NCBI RefSeq assembly: GCF_014145615.1
Contig: NZ_JACIVH010000069.1
Span: forward strand, 1 to 64,000
Direction of reading: 5' to 3'
Length of the DNA: 64,000 nucleotides
DNA from: Limosilactobacillus balticus
GTDB taxonomy: Bacteria > Bacillota > Bacilli > Lactobacillales > Lactobacillaceae
Below the pieces are notes generated by a model. It was not told the DNA's origin, did not search any database, and saw only the letters and a program-made list of their open reading frames with translations. The position numbers were made by a program, and so were the translations under genes. Shown here one piece after another: positions 36,234 through 45,775 of the stretch. Numbering within the stretch: position 1 is the first letter of the stretch; every line of letters starts with the position of its first letter.

Positions 36234-36277
36234 GTTGTTCTTCCCCTTTCAATCCTTATCATTATAGCGAGTTTAAA

Positions 36278-36360
36278 TAAAAAAATCACCGTCTAAAAGA
36301 CGATGATCGGCATAAGAGAGAAAGAGAATTGATTAGAAGGTAATTACTTTATACCTTGCA
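36278..36360 (-). ncRNA. Candidate small RNA, about 80 nt
   Basis: Delimited by a promoter (36367-36395) and an intrinsic terminator (36285-36307 stem, then seven T on the minus strand). The predicted RNA has a 5' hairpin (AAGGTA/TACCTT), a single-stranded run rich in C and U (TCTCTTTCTCTCTT) that could pair with Shine-Dalgarno sequences, and the terminator hairpin. This is the layout of Firmicutes trans-acting sRNAs. No ORF above six codons. The downstream gene has its own -10, which favours an independent RNA over a leader, but attenuation is possible. Confidence 0.5.
36285..36307 (-). terminator. Terminator of candidate sRNA
   Basis: ATCATCGTCT with AGACGGTGAT, one G-U, loop TTT, followed by TTTTTTT on the minus strand. 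Confidence 0.8.
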
Positions 36361-36366
36361 ACTATT

Positions 36367-36395
36367 ATGATAGCGTTTCCATAAATATAAGTCAA
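36367..36395 (-). promoter_or_regulatory. Promoter of candidate sRNA
   Basis: Minus strand TTGACT (36390-36395), 17-base spacer, TATCAT (36367-36372). Confidence 0.7.
36368..36381 (-). promoter_or_regulatory. cre site over the sRNA -10
   Basis: Minus strand TGGAAACGCTATCA, one deviation from consensus. Its position on the -10 predicts repression by CcpA. Confidence 0.6.
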
Positions 36396-36445
36396 CCCTT
36401 TTATTAAACAAATTCAAAGAAAATATCAAATTACTTTTAAAAATA

Positions 36446-36488
36446 AAAAGAAGTTGAAAAAGCAACTAGAGCATTTCTAACTTCTTTT
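36446..36488 (-). terminator. glmS terminator
   Basis: AAAAGAAGTT/AACTTCTTTT arms (36446-36455, 36479-36488) followed by TTATTTT on the minus strand. Confidence 0.75.
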
Positions 36489-36494
36489 ATAATT

Positions 36495-38315
36495 TTATTG
36501 AACTGTAACAGACTTTGCGAGGTTCCGTGGCTTATCAACATCGAGTCCCTTACCAAGACTAGTGTAATAAGCCAACAATTGTGCTGGAATTACGCTAAGA
36601 AGTGGTGTCAACACTTCATCTACATCAGGAAGAATGAATGTATCATCTTCTTTTGCAAGATGCCGTGAAACAATTGTAATTGCATTGGCCCCACGAGCCT
36701 GCGTTTCTTCAAGATTGCTCCGTGTTAAACCAGCGGTCCGATCTTGAGTAATGATCCCAATCACTGGAGTCTGATTTTCAATTAAGGCAATTGTTCCATG
36801 CTTTAATTCACCAGATGCAAAACCTTCCGCTTGAACATATGAAATTTCCTTTAACTTCAAAGCAGCTTCAAGTGAAACTGACCAATCCATTCCCCGGCCA
36901 ATGTAGAAAGCATTCTGCGATTTAGAGAGGTAGCGAGAAGCAATTTCTTCTACTTTCTTCTTACTGTCAGTGATTGATTGCATCCCATTAGCAACTAATC
37001 CTAATTGGTGCTTAACATCAAAGTCTTTAGCTGCTTGCTTATCCATGTAGACACCTAATGCTTGTGCAAGGATAGCTTCAACAGCAATTTGGGCAGTGTA
37101 AGCCTTTGTTGAAGCTACGGCAATTTCTGGACCAGCGTAAAGTAATTCAGTGTAAGTTGCTTCACGAGAAAGCGTTGACTTATCAACATTCGTAATTGTT
37201 AAACTTGGCCAATTATGCTTATTAACATTAACAAGCACTTCACGACTATCAGCAGTTTCCCCACTTTGACTTAAGAAGATAAAGAATGGCTTCTTAGAAA
37301 GAAGTGGTTGTTCATAAGCAAATTCTGATGAAATATGAACAGATGTAGGAATTCCACAAAGTTTTTCGAAAATGCGCGCACCTACTAAACCGGCATGATA
37401 ACTTGTACCGGCACCAACGATGTAAAGGTGGTCGGCATTTGCCATATCTTTTAACATCTCTTCATTAATTTGTGCTACATCATTGTCGCCAAAGTATTCT
37501 TGAACTAACTTCCGCATAACAGCTGGTTGTTCATCAATTTCCTTTAACATGTAGTATGGGTAGGCACCTTTATCTGCGGCATTAGCATCCATATCAACCT
37601 TAAATGTTGGCCGGTCAATTTCATTACCATCAAAGTCTTTAACAGTAACGTGGTCTGGCTTAACGATTACCAATTCGTGGTCACCGATTTCCATAAAGGT
37701 ATTAGTTTCTTTAATCATTGACATTGCATCTGAACCAACCATGTTGTAACCATCAGCAATCCCAACTAATAATGGACTCTTATTTTTAGCAACAAATAAT
37801 GTATCTGGTTGTTCCTTATCCATCAATACAAATGCATATGAAGAATCCGGGCTGATTAAACGAAGAACCTTAAGGAGGGCTGCTTCTGTTGACATTCCAG
37901 ATTCAACTACAAATTTATCAACTAATTGAACAATTACTTCTGTATCAGTTTGACTAACAAATTTAATGTCAGATAAGTATTCTTTCTTTAAATCAGCATA
38001 ATTTTCAATTACACCGTTATGAACTAAGTAGAACCGTTCGTCTTGAGAGTATTGAGGGTGAGCATTGGCTTCATTGGGTTCACCGTGAGTAGCCCACCGG
38101 GTATGACCAATTCCTGCTAAACCGTGAACTTCTTCTCCAAGGGCCGCTTCTAGATTAGCAATCCGACCCGGCCGCTTTACAAGGTAATCATGTCCTTGTT
38201 GATCATTCACATAAACTCCTGCAGAGTCATATCCACGATATTCAAGACGCTTTAATCCATCAATTAGAATTGACAAACTCTTGTCAGTTCCTGTAACTCC
38301 AACAATTCCACACAT
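36495..38315 (-). CDS. glmS: Glutamine-fructose-6-phosphate aminotransferase (isomerizing)
   Basis: Makes glucosamine-6-phosphate, the entry to peptidoglycan amino sugars. 606 residues: class II glutamine amidotransferase domain with catalytic Cys2 (MCGIVGVTG), and two SIS domains (VGAGTSYHAGLVGARIFE, SQSGETADSREVL, IGRGMDWSVSLEAALKLKEISYVQAEGFASGELKHG), ending with the catalytic-loop tail KSVTVQ. The 200-base leader has a HutC-type palindrome on the -10 but nothing like the glmS ribozyme core. Confidence 0.97.
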   Translation of the reverse strand: MCGIVGVTGTDKSLSILIDGLKRLEYRGYDSAGVYVNDQQGHDYLVKRPGRIANLEAALGEEVHGLAGIGHTRWATHGEPNEANAHPQYSQDERFYLVHNGVIENYADLKKEYLSDIKFVSQTDTEVIVQLVDKFVVESGMSTEAALLKVLRLISPDSSYAFVLMDKEQPDTLFVAKNKSPLLVGIADGYNMVGSDAMSMIKETNTFMEIGDHELVIVKPDHVTVKDFDGNEIDRPTFKVDMDANAADKGAYPYYMLKEIDEQPAVMRKLVQEYFGDNDVAQINEEMLKDMANADHLYIVGAGTSYHAGLVGARIFEKLCGIPTSVHISSEFAYEQPLLSKKPFFIFLSQSGETADSREVLVNVNKHNWPSLTITNVDKSTLSREATYTELLYAGPEIAVASTKAYTAQIAVEAILAQALGVYMDKQAAKDFDVKHQLGLVANGMQSITDSKKKVEEIASRYLSKSQNAFYIGRGMDWSVSLEAALKLKEISYVQAEGFASGELKHGTIALIENQTPVIGIITQDRTAGLTRSNLEETQARGANAITIVSRHLAKEDDTFILPDVDEVLTPLLSVIPAQLLAYYTSLGKGLDVDKPRNLAKSVTVQ

Positions 38316-38379
38316 AATTAAATTCCATCCTTTAAATAAAATTGGTATAGATAACTAGCGGATATCACTAAATCTAATC

Positions 38380-38419
38380 AACTGTATTGTATAGTACAGT
38401 TTTTAGACTATCTTGTCAA
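38380..38419 (-). promoter_or_regulatory. glmS promoter with palindromic operator
   Basis: Minus strand TTGACA (38414-38419), 17-base spacer, TACTAT (38391-38396). A palindrome with arms AACTGTA (38380-38386) and TACAGTT (38395-38401) covers the -10. Two ATTGGT-containing strings flank it (38341, 38432). This resembles a GntR/HutC (NagR-type) operator. Confidence 0.5.
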
Positions 38420-38466
38420 TCATTTTATTCGATTGGTCTATATGCTTTAAAATTTACTAAAAGATT

Positions 38467-38511
38467 AAAAAGCGAGGCTGGAAGGATCCATTTTCTTCCA
38501 ACCCCGTTTTT
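38467..38511 (-). terminator. glmM terminator
   Basis: CGGGGTTGGAAG with CTTCCAGCCTCG on the minus strand, followed by CTTTTTAATC. Confidence 0.8.
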
Positions 38512-38523
38512 CATTCAAGCAAG

Positions 38524-39879
38524 TTATTCCACTTCTAGTTCCGCGCGGGCAACATCACCGATCCGTTCAACATATTCATGAACTAATTCTGGCGTAGCTG
38601 CTTCAGCCATAATTCGCAAAAGAGGTTCTGTTCCACTAGGACGAACAAGAACTCGTCCATCCCCATTCATTTCTTTTTCGACTTGTGCAATAATTTCCTT
38701 TAATTTTTGATTTTCCATTGCAGTAGTTTTATCTGCTACTTTAATATTTAATAACTCTTGTGGATAAGTTGTTACATCACTTGCTAATTCAGCAAGTGCC
38801 TTCCCAGAATCTTTAACTACAGACAAGAGTTGGAGCGCGGTTAACATTCCATCACCAGTTGTATTGTGATCTAAGAAAATAATATGTCCTGATTGTTCTC
38901 CACCAAGGTTATAACCATTTTTCAGCATTTCTTCAACAACATACCGGTCTCCAACCTTAGTCTTAACACTCTTTAAGTTATGTGCTTCTAAAGCTTTATA
39001 CATTCCCAGGTTACTCATCACAGTTGTAACCACTGTATCTTTCTTAAGCAACCCTTTCTTATCCATGTACTTACCACAGATATACATGATCTTATCACCG
39101 TCAACAATATTTCCCTCATTATCAACAGCAATACAACGGTCACCATCACCATCAAATGCTACTCCAAGATCAGCATTGTTTTCTACAACCGCTTTTTGGA
39201 GACTCTCTGGGTGGGTTGATCCACAATTTAGGTTAGTATTTAAGCCATCTGGTTGATCATTAATTGGAATAAAATCAACGTTCATATCAGCAAAAAGATT
39301 AGAGATAAAGCCACTTGTTGCACCATTAGCAGCATCAACTACTACCTTTAATCCTTCAAGATCATTTGAAACAGTCTGTTCTAAGAAAGAAGTATATTTT
39401 AATGCTCCCTCATGATAATCAGCAACTGTTCCTAAGCCAGCATCAGATGGACGTGGTAATGTATCTTCTTCAGCATCAAGTAATTGTTCAATCTCATATT
39501 CTAGTTCGTCAGATAATTTAAATCCATTACCCCCAAAATATTTAATCCCGTTGTATTTAATTGGGTTATGACTAGCAGTAATCATTACTCCAGCATCAGC
39601 TTCTTGTGCACGAACAAGGTAAGCAACCCCGGGAGTAGTTACCACTCCTAATCGTAAAACTTCGATACCAACAGATAATAACCCCGCAATCAATGCATTT
39701 TCTAACATTTCACCTGAAATCCGAGTATCACGAGCAACTAATACTTGAGGCTGCTTCCGTTCTGAATGCCGAGTAAGAACATATCCTCCCGCACGACCAA
39801 CACGGAATGCTAATTCTGGACTTAAATCTTGATTTGCAACACCACGAACTCCATCGGTTCCAAAATACTTTAACTTCAT
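38524..39879 (-). CDS. glmM: Phosphoglucosamine mutase
   Basis: Converts glucosamine-6-phosphate to glucosamine-1-phosphate. 451 residues; catalytic Ser103 in TASHNP, metal loop DGDGDR near 241-246, sugar loop GGEQSGH near 325, phosphate loop RPSGTEP near 425. Third gene of the conserved cdaA-cdaR-glmM operon; in other Firmicutes GlmM binds and inhibits CdaA. Confidence 0.97.
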   Translation of the reverse strand: MKLKYFGTDGVRGVANQDLSPELAFRVGRAGGYVLTRHSERKQPQVLVARDTRISGEMLENALIAGLLSVGIEVLRLGVVTTPGVAYLVRAQEADAGVMITASHNPIKYNGIKYFGGNGFKLSDELEYEIEQLLDAEEDTLPRPSDAGLGTVADYHEGALKYTSFLEQTVSNDLEGLKVVVDAANGATSGFISNLFADMNVDFIPINDQPDGLNTNLNCGSTHPESLQKAVVENNADLGVAFDGDGDRCIAVDNEGNIVDGDKIMYICGKYMDKKGLLKKDTVVTTVMSNLGMYKALEAHNLKSVKTKVGDRYVVEEMLKNGYNLGGEQSGHIIFLDHNTTGDGMLTALQLLSVVKDSGKALAELASDVTTYPQELLNIKVADKTTAMENQKLKEIIAQVEKEMNGDGRVLVRPSGTEPLLRIMAEAATPELVHEYVERIGDVARAELEVE

Positions 39880-39903
39880 TTCACTTCTCCTCTATGTGTA
39901 TCT

Positions 39904-40800
39904 TTATTGTTGACTTCTACTACTTGAACTTGAATCTTCATTACTTATGCTGCTTGAAGATTGGGATGTTTCAGATGAAGAATCTGAAGAGTCATTTTGC
40001 GTCATCGCTCTCGAACTACTCTTTGTATCTTCACTCTCTTCACTACTACTTGATGAACTATCACTCGAACTACTGCTCTGTGAACCTGCAGAAACGGGAA
40101 TTGACACATTAGTAGTAGTTGGTGAAATCACAACATTAAGCGTTTGACCATTTCGATCAATTGCTTGTAGAGTTACTTGTCGTGCAATATTCTCTTTGGC
40201 ATCATGAGGAATTGCTACAAACGCAACAATTCGATTTACCTTATTAACTTCATCTCGTGAACCAGTAACCTGAACAGTTTGAATATCACTATGTGGTCGT
40301 CCAAGCTTATAGCCATTATCCAAATCCTTGTTACTTAAACGAACAGTTACTTTCATTGTAATTGTCTTACGTGGTTGAATATTAACATTAATGTACTGTG
40401 GCTCAATTTTAGAAGTTAATTCTGAATTTAACCCGCTTGTTTTTAACTTTACTCGATGTTTACCAGGAGTCAAGTCAGACAAATCCGCATATACCTTAAA
40501 ATTCTGAGTATTAGAGGTGGTTGTAACCAATGCAGAAGGACCGGTTACCTTAACCTTAACGTATTGAGGATACCCACTAACAATATATTTATTATTATCA
40601 ATTGTTACATCAAGGGGCATTCTAAGGGTAACTGATTTATTTGACATCAATGCACTACTCTGGTTATTATTCCGAGTATTTTGACGAAGGAAGCCGCTTT
40701 TGCTTCCATTTACATACATGAATAAAAAAAGTGCCAGGATTAATGAAATAATTCTTAAAAACCATTTCCGACGAAAAAAGCCTTTAGTGTCCTTGCCCAT
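39904..40800 (-). CDS. cdaR: CdaR (YbbR-domain) regulator of diadenylate cyclase
   Basis: 298 residues from the ATG at 40800, eight bases after a perfect AAAGGAGG; it overlaps the cdaA end by 17 bases. One N-terminal membrane helix (about 13-31), two extracytoplasmic YbbR repeats (about 60-150 and 150-245), and a C-terminal tail of roughly 55 residues made mostly of Ser with Asp/Glu. Bacillus CdaR has more YbbR repeats and no such tail. Acts on CdaA at the membrane. Confidence 0.9.
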   Translation of the reverse strand: MGKDTKGFFRRKWFLRIISLILALFLFMYVNGSKSGFLRQNTRNNNQSSALMSNKSVTLRMPLDVTIDNNKYIVSGYPQYVKVKVTGPSALVTTTSNTQNFKVYADLSDLTPGKHRVKLKTSGLNSELTSKIEPQYINVNIQPRKTITMKVTVRLSNKDLDNGYKLGRPHSDIQTVQVTGSRDEVNKVNRIVAFVAIPHDAKENIARQVTLQAIDRNGQTLNVVISPTTTNVSIPVSAGSQSSSSSDSSSSSSEESEDTKSSSRAMTQNDSSDSSSETSQSSSSISNEDSSSSSRSQQ

Positions 40801-41635
40801 GCCGGCCACCTCCTTTACGTTGAAACTTAGCATAAAGTTCTGTTACCAAGTTTTCGTGTTGAGGCTCATGCGTATACAACTGAGCACGCAAGAACTTTAG
40901 GTATTCATCTCGCGACATGTTTCGAATCAATTCATTATCCTTCGTAATTGAAACTTCGCCGGTTTCTTCTGAAATAACAATTGTCAATGCATCTGTCACT
41001 TCACTAATTCCAACTGCTGCCCGATGACGTGTCCCTAATTCTTTAGGAATCAATTTACTATCAGACAAAGGAAGATAGGCAGCCGCTACAGCAATTCGAT
41101 TATCTTTTATGATCACTGCCCCATCATGTAAGGGCGTATTAGGAATAAAAGTATTAATAAGCAATGCACCCGAAATATCAGCATCGAGTGGAATACCAGT
41201 TTCAATATACTCTTCTAGACCAGTTTTCATTTGAATACTCATTAAAGCACCAATTCTTCGCTTTGACATGTACTGAATCGCTTGGTCTAATTGCTTAATC
41301 ATATCTTCTTCTTTCTCATTTGCGGTTTGATTATGAGTAAAGAAAGTTCCTCGACCAAGGTGCTCTAATCCGCGCCGAATCTCTGGCTGGAAAATAATAA
41401 CAATTGCAATAACACCCCAGTTGATAATCTGGTCCATTACCCACGAAACAGTACTTAAACCAACATACCAACTAACAATCTTGACCAAAATAATGATCAA
41501 AATTCCACGAAATAGTTGGACAGCTCTTGTACCACGAATCAACATTAATAACTCGTAGATTAAAAACCAAATTACTAAGATATCAATTAAGTGAATCAGA
41601 TTCTGCCATGTTAGAAGCGAAATTATAAATTGCAT
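40784..41635 (-). CDS. cdaA: Diadenylate cyclase CdaA
   Basis: Makes cyclic di-AMP from two ATP. About 283 residues: three N-terminal membrane helices (to about residue 80), short coiled linker, and a DAC domain with DGA in PLHDGAVIIKDNRI near 171 and RHR in LGTRHRAAVG near 203. Start is uncertain: the ATG at 41647 lies right against AGAGG, so the fifth codon (41635) is preferred. First gene of cdaA-cdaR-glmM. Confidence 0.93.
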   Translation of the reverse strand: MQFIISLLTWQNLIHLIDILVIWFLIYELLMLIRGTRAVQLFRGILIIILVKIVSWYVGLSTVSWVMDQIINWGVIAIVIIFQPEIRRGLEHLGRGTFFTHNQTANEKEEDMIKQLDQAIQYMSKRRIGALMSIQMKTGLEEYIETGIPLDADISGALLINTFIPNTPLHDGAVIIKDNRIAVAAAYLPLSDSKLIPKELGTRHRAAVGISEVTDALTIVISEETGEVSITKDNELIRNMSRDEYLKFLRAQLYTHEPQHENLVTELYAKFQRKGGGRHGQGH

Positions 41636-41733
41636 CGCATTCACCATCCTCTAAATCACGTTCATATTATATCATTTCATTTCGTATTTAGCTTAATCTA
41701 GAAAAAAATTACTTTAAAGTTTTGAAAATAAAT

Positions 41734-41769
41734 AAAGGCTCAGCTGATTAAATAAACCGCTGGGCCTTT
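41734..41769 (-). terminator. Terminator of the ribose operon
   Basis: AAAGGC-C-CAGC with GCTG-A-GCCTTT hairpin then TATTTATTTT on the minus strand. Confidence 0.7.
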
Positions 41770-41795
41770 AATATTAGATTATTTCCTGGGAAATT

Positions 41796-43151
41796 TTAGT
41801 GTTCTTGAACTTCATTTGGATGAGCCTTTTCCCAACGGTGCTCTGTCCAGAAGTAAATAGTGATAAGTGCGAAACAGATTGCTGGGACAATAAATGATAG
41901 TTGCATTGAACCAGTTAAGTCTGATACCCGTCCCTGAATCGTTGGAACAATTGCACCACCAATTAAGGACATAACGATAAATGCTCCACCAGTTTCGGTA
42001 TACTTCTTTTCATGAATTTGATCAAGGGTATGAGCATAGATCGTTGGCCATTCTGGTCCAAAGAAGAAACTAGTTGCGATTGCTGCAATTACTGCTGTGA
42101 TGTTAGGAACAGTAAAGGTAATTACCAATGAAATTGTTCCAAGTAATGAGAACCAAGTTAATACCTTAGTAATTGAGTAACGGTCAAGGAACCAGTTTGC
42201 AACTAACTTACCAAAGAACCAAGCAATGTAACTGTAAATCATGAAAGTTGAAGCAGCTGCATCAGAAATATGAGAATCAAGACGCAATGCTAACCGAATA
42301 GTGAATGACCATACAGTCGTTTGCATACCAGCATAAATAAACTGACAGAGAACCCCTTTCATATACCGCTTATTGTGGAATAAGTAGTTGAAAGTTTCGC
42401 CAAGTGATGGTTGATCTTCTTTAGTTTCAGAACCAGTTGAGAAGGCTTTAGCACGAGGCATCTTAGTAACTGCCAACACGATAAAGATAATGATTAAAAC
42501 AATCAAAATATACTTATAAGGCTGCAAAGTCAATTGAAGCAAGTGTTCATTGTAAGCTTCTGCCTCAGATTTTGACATTTTAGCAACCTTATCGGCGATA
42601 TTTCCACCTTCACCAAAAATAAGGTACTTACCAAGAACGATTCCCATGATATCACCAAGAGGAATCAAAACATTAGCAACGTTTAATCGCTTGTTAGCAG
42701 TTTCTTTTGGTCCAAACATCGTTGCATATGTATCACAACTAGTTTCAAGAAAACTCAAACCAATAGCAATAGCAAAAATAGCAACTAAAAACATACTATA
42801 AGTAGCAACATGTGAAGCTGGGAAAAACATTCCACAACCAATAATATAAAATAATAGCCCAATAAGAATTGCTAACTTATAAGATGTCTTCTTAATAAGA
42901 ATTGATGCTGGAATCGCCATTAAGAAATAACCACCGTAAAAGGCACTTTGAACAAAGGCAGTTGCAGTATCATTTAAGGTAAAAACAGTCTTAAACTGTG
43001 TAATCAAAATATCATTAAGGCTGGCCGCTGCTCCCCATAATGGGAAGATTAAACATAAAATAACAAATTGGAACATTGGTGTCCGGCTTAAATAACCATC
43101 TGAAAGCTGAACCCAACTTTGTCCATTTTCTTTTTTTACTTCATTTTCCAT
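41796..43151 (-). CDS. FucP-type MFS permease, probable ribose transporter
   Basis: 451 residues, 12 helices, of the fucose/glucose/galactose permease branch (FVILCLIFPLWGAAASLNDILITQF, SAFYGGYFLMAIPASILIKK, FLETSCDTYATMFGP, FFGPEWPTIYAH). As the third gene after rbsK and rbsD with gaps under 20 bases, it most likely imports D-ribose by proton symport rather than L-fucose; no fucose genes are near. Annotation as fucP by homology alone would mislead. Confidence 0.82.
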   Translation of the reverse strand: MENEVKKENGQSWVQLSDGYLSRTPMFQFVILCLIFPLWGAAASLNDILITQFKTVFTLNDTATAFVQSAFYGGYFLMAIPASILIKKTSYKLAILIGLLFYIIGCGMFFPASHVATYSMFLVAIFAIAIGLSFLETSCDTYATMFGPKETANKRLNVANVLIPLGDIMGIVLGKYLIFGEGGNIADKVAKMSKSEAEAYNEHLLQLTLQPYKYILIVLIIIFIVLAVTKMPRAKAFSTGSETKEDQPSLGETFNYLFHNKRYMKGVLCQFIYAGMQTTVWSFTIRLALRLDSHISDAAASTFMIYSYIAWFFGKLVANWFLDRYSITKVLTWFSLLGTISLVITFTVPNITAVIAAIATSFFFGPEWPTIYAHTLDQIHEKKYTETGGAFIVMSLIGGAIVPTIQGRVSDLTGSMQLSFIVPAICFALITIYFWTEHRWEKAHPNEVQEH

Positions 43152-43170
43152 AAAAAACTAACCCCTAATA

Positions 43171-43566
43171 TTAAAATGTTACGCCTGATTCAAGAATAAT
43201 GTTTGAGTATGGCGTCATTTCCCCTGTCCGAATAAAGGCATGCGTTTTGGCGAGACTCTTTTTAAGCTCGCTGTGAGGCATAAATGCAATCTCAACATCT
43301 GGCAATGCGTTTTTAATGTTTTCAAGCTGTTCTGGATTTTGGTCCTTGATTTCTTCAGCTAAATAAATTTTTTGAACCTTCATTTCCTTAAGAACATTAT
43401 TCAATACATCCATAAAGCTTGGTAATTCTTTATCTACAGCCAAATCAATCTTCTTCGTACCAAATGGAACTGGCATTCCTGCATCACCAATTGATAACCA
43501 ATCCATGTGTCCCATATTAGCTACGACAGCTGAAACTTCTGAATTAATAATCCCTGTTTTCTTCAT
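43171..43566 (-). CDS. rbsD: D-ribose pyranase
   Basis: Converts beta-pyranose to furanose forms of ribose for the kinase. 131 residues, RbsD/FucU fold: start [30 protein letters not shown] with the conserved His20, and the end [11 protein letters not shown]. Eleven bases after rbsK. Confidence 0.93.
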   Translation of the reverse strand: MKKTGIINSEVSAVVANMGHMDWLSIGDAGMPVPFGTKKIDLAVDKELPSFMDVLNNVLKEMKVQKIYLAEEIKDQNPEQLENIKNALPDVEIAFMPHSELKKSLAKTHAFIRTGEMTPYSNIILESGVTF

Positions 43567-43577
43567 AATAATGCTCC

Positions 43578-44501
43578 TTAATTTTCTGCTAACGCCTTTA
43601 TAACTGCATCATGGTTTGGAATAGAAGGCATTGCTCCCATTTGTTGGACAGTTAAACTAGATGCTCGTTGTGCGTAGACAAGGGCCTTATCAACATTTGA
43701 CAAGTCCTTTTCTAGTTGTGAACTCAATGCCCCCAGGAATGTGTCACCAGCTGCGGTAGTATCAACTGCCTTAACCTTAAATGCTGGAACAAGCCCATGT
43801 GCTGTAGGCGTAGAGTAAAACACTCCCTTTGAACCTAAAGTAACTAAAAGGTGTTTAACTCCCCGTTCACGGAAATAGTCAGCACTCTTTAACATTGATT
43901 CTTCATCTGTAATTTCAATACCTGTTAATAAGGCGCATTCACTTTCATTGGGAGTGATAACATCAGTATATTTTAATAATTCAGGTAAAATCTCATGAGC
44001 TGGTGCTGGGTTTAAAAGAGTAGTAACCCCATGTTTTTTAGCTTGCTTAAATGCAACTAAAGCAACTTCTTGTGGTGTTTCAAATTGACTAATTAAAAAG
44101 TCAGCATCTTCTAAAACATCATCAATACCTGCAAGAACATCAGTGGTCATTGCTTGATTAGCACCACCGTATACCATAATGTCATTTTGACCATTAGCAT
44201 CTAAAGTAATCGCAGCACTACCAGTACCATGCAATTCATCAGTCATGATGTGATGTGTATCAATATGATCATCAGCCAATGATTCAAGCATGTAGGCCCC
44301 TTCTTTATCAGAACCAACAGCACCAATAAAGGCGGTCTTGGCACCAGAACGGGCTGCTGCAACTGCTTGATTGGCACCTTTACCACCAGGAGCAGAACTC
44401 TTGCTTACTGCTGAGATGGTTTCACCAGGTTGAGGAAAGCGATCGACGTGATAAGTGGTATCGACGTTAATACTTCCTAAAACAACTACATTATTGCTCA
44501 T
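43578..44501 (-). CDS. rbsK: Ribokinase
   Basis: Phosphorylates ribose to ribose-5-phosphate. 307 residues from the ATG at 44501 (AAGGAG seven bases upstream; the longer frame lacks an RBS). PfkB family: [37 protein letters not shown] near 38-54, and the catalytic Asp in [12 protein letters not shown] near 250. First gene of rbsK-rbsD-permease, with a cre in the promoter. Confidence 0.94.
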   Translation of the reverse strand: MSNNVVVLGSINVDTTYHVDRFPQPGETISAVSKSSAPGGKGANQAVAAARSGAKTAFIGAVGSDKEGAYMLESLADDHIDTHHIMTDELHGTGSAAITLDANGQNDIMVYGGANQAMTTDVLAGIDDVLEDADFLISQFETPQEVALVAFKQAKKHGVTTLLNPAPAHEILPELLKYTDVITPNESECALLTGIEITDEESMLKSADYFRERGVKHLLVTLGSKGVFYSTPTAHGLVPAFKVKAVDTTAAGDTFLGALSSQLEKDLSNVDKALVYAQRASSLTVQQMGAMPSIPNHDAVIKALAEN

Positions 44502-44784
44502 AAATATACTCCTTACTTTGTGAATTTTTTCAAGAATGAGACTTAAATATCCTATCATATTTTGAAAGTGATTACAAAGTTATTTTTATCAGTCAGTGAA
44601 TCGATATACTTCAAAAGCCCTTGAAATCGCTTTTTATTCATAATAATAATTTTTCAATGAGCAATTTGTGAGATTTTTTCATAATTAACAAATAATAAGA
44701 TGAGTTAAATTACTTTTTCCTTTTTTGATGGTATCTAACTATCAGGTTAAATTCATTCATTACTTCACTATCTTTAAAATAATA
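44502..44784. other. Intergenic region upstream of rbsK
   Basis: No gene seen. Holds the rbsK -10 (TATGAT, 44554-44559), a cre in the -35/-10 interval, and further upstream TTCAA...TTGAA near 44610-44626 with an adjacent cre-like TGAAATCGCTTTTT (44622-44635). Confidence 0.5.
44563..44576 (+). promoter_or_regulatory. cre site in rbs promoter
   Basis: TGAAAGTGATTACA, one deviation, nearly palindromic with its flanks; three bases upstream of the -10. Confidence 0.55.
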
Positions 44785-44827
44785 AAAGTGCAAGCTCATT
44801 AATAACCCTTTAATAAACTCACACTTT
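44785..44827 (-). terminator. murB terminator
   Basis: Stem of about 18 bp with several G-U pairs on the minus strand (AAAGTG outermost), then TTTATTATTTT. Confidence 0.75.
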
Positions 44828-44833
44828 ATAATA

Positions 44834-45730
44834 TTAATCTTGGCGACCGATGATCCTTACTTCGGTTTCAAGATCAACACCAAATTTTTCTTTAACTGTC
44901 TTTTGGACATGATGGATAACATTTACGTAGTCTGATGCAGTTCCGTGGTCAATATTAACGATAAAGCCAGCATGCTTAGTTGAAACTTGAGCTCCACCTG
45001 AAGTATAGCCTTGCAAGCCAGCATCATGAATCAACTTTCCAGCGTAATATCCTTCTGGCCGTTTAAAGACACTTCCACAAGATGGAAGATCTAATGGTTG
45101 CTTAGCTTCTCGCCGTTCATTCAAATCATCCATCCTTGCTTTGATCTCATCATACTTCCCCGGTTCCAAAGTAAACGTAGCATCTAACACAACTCCATTA
45201 TTATCCTGAATACTGCTGTGCCGATACCCAAAGTCTAATTCTTCATTGGTAAGATGCTTGATTGTTCCATCGGGAAGCATTATAGTTGCCTCAGAAACGA
45301 CATTTTTAGTTTCACCACCGTATGCACCAGCATTCATAAAGACTGCTCCACCAATACTGCCCGGAATACCAGCAGCAAACTCTAATCCAGTCAGTTCACT
45401 GTCACGGGCTGCCTCGGTTGTTGCAATATAAGATGCCCCTGCTTGTGCCGTTACCTTATTATCATGAACTTCAATTTTATTAAGCCGCGTAAGAATAATT
45501 GTTAAATCGTCTATACCGCCATCGCCAACAATTAAATTACTAGCATTTCCTAAAACAGTTAGGCCCATTCCATGCTCACGAACATAATCAACCAGTTCTT
45601 TTACCTGGTCGATCGTTTCGGGAAAAGCCAACCAGTCAGCTGGACCTCCTGTTTTAGTGTAGGTGTAATTCATTAATGGTTCATCTTGTTTAATTTCAAT
45701 ATCAGGAAATTCATTCATCAAATTAGCCAT
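44834..45730 (-). CDS. murB: UDP-N-acetylenolpyruvoylglucosamine reductase
   Basis: NADPH- and FAD-dependent reduction to UDP-MurNAc. 298 residues: FAD-binding segment ([16 protein letters not shown] near 58-73), [26 protein letters not shown] near 114-139, the proton-donor Ser in [11 protein letters not shown] near 222-232. The short type IIb-like form found in Gram-positives. Monocistronic. Confidence 0.96.
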   Translation of the reverse strand: MANLMNEFPDIEIKQDEPLMNYTYTKTGGPADWLAFPETIDQVKELVDYVREHGMGLTVLGNASNLIVGDGGIDDLTIILTRLNKIEVHDNKVTAQAGASYIATTEAARDSELTGLEFAAGIPGSIGGAVFMNAGAYGGETKNVVSEATIMLPDGTIKHLTNEELDFGYRHSSIQDNNGVVLDATFTLEPGKYDEIKARMDDLNERREAKQPLDLPSCGSVFKRPEGYYAGKLIHDAGLQGYTSGGAQVSTKHAGFIVNIDHGTASDYVNVIHHVQKTVKEKFGVDLETEVRIIGRQD

Positions 45731-45775
45731 TCTCTATTTCTTCCTTTTTTGTATTTACTTTCAACAGCTATTGTA

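Noticed and set aside
36319-36340. Leader peptide MPIIVF inside the sRNA candidate
   Set aside because: Six codons with no Shine-Dalgarno; the upstream bases are C/U-rich, the opposite of an RBS.
38316-38520. glmS ribozyme
   Set aside because: No recognisable ribozyme core upstream of glmS; promoter and palindrome explain the space better.
41796-43151. L-fucose transporter assignment
   Set aside because: Operon context with rbsK and rbsD points to ribose; no fucose catabolic genes in view.
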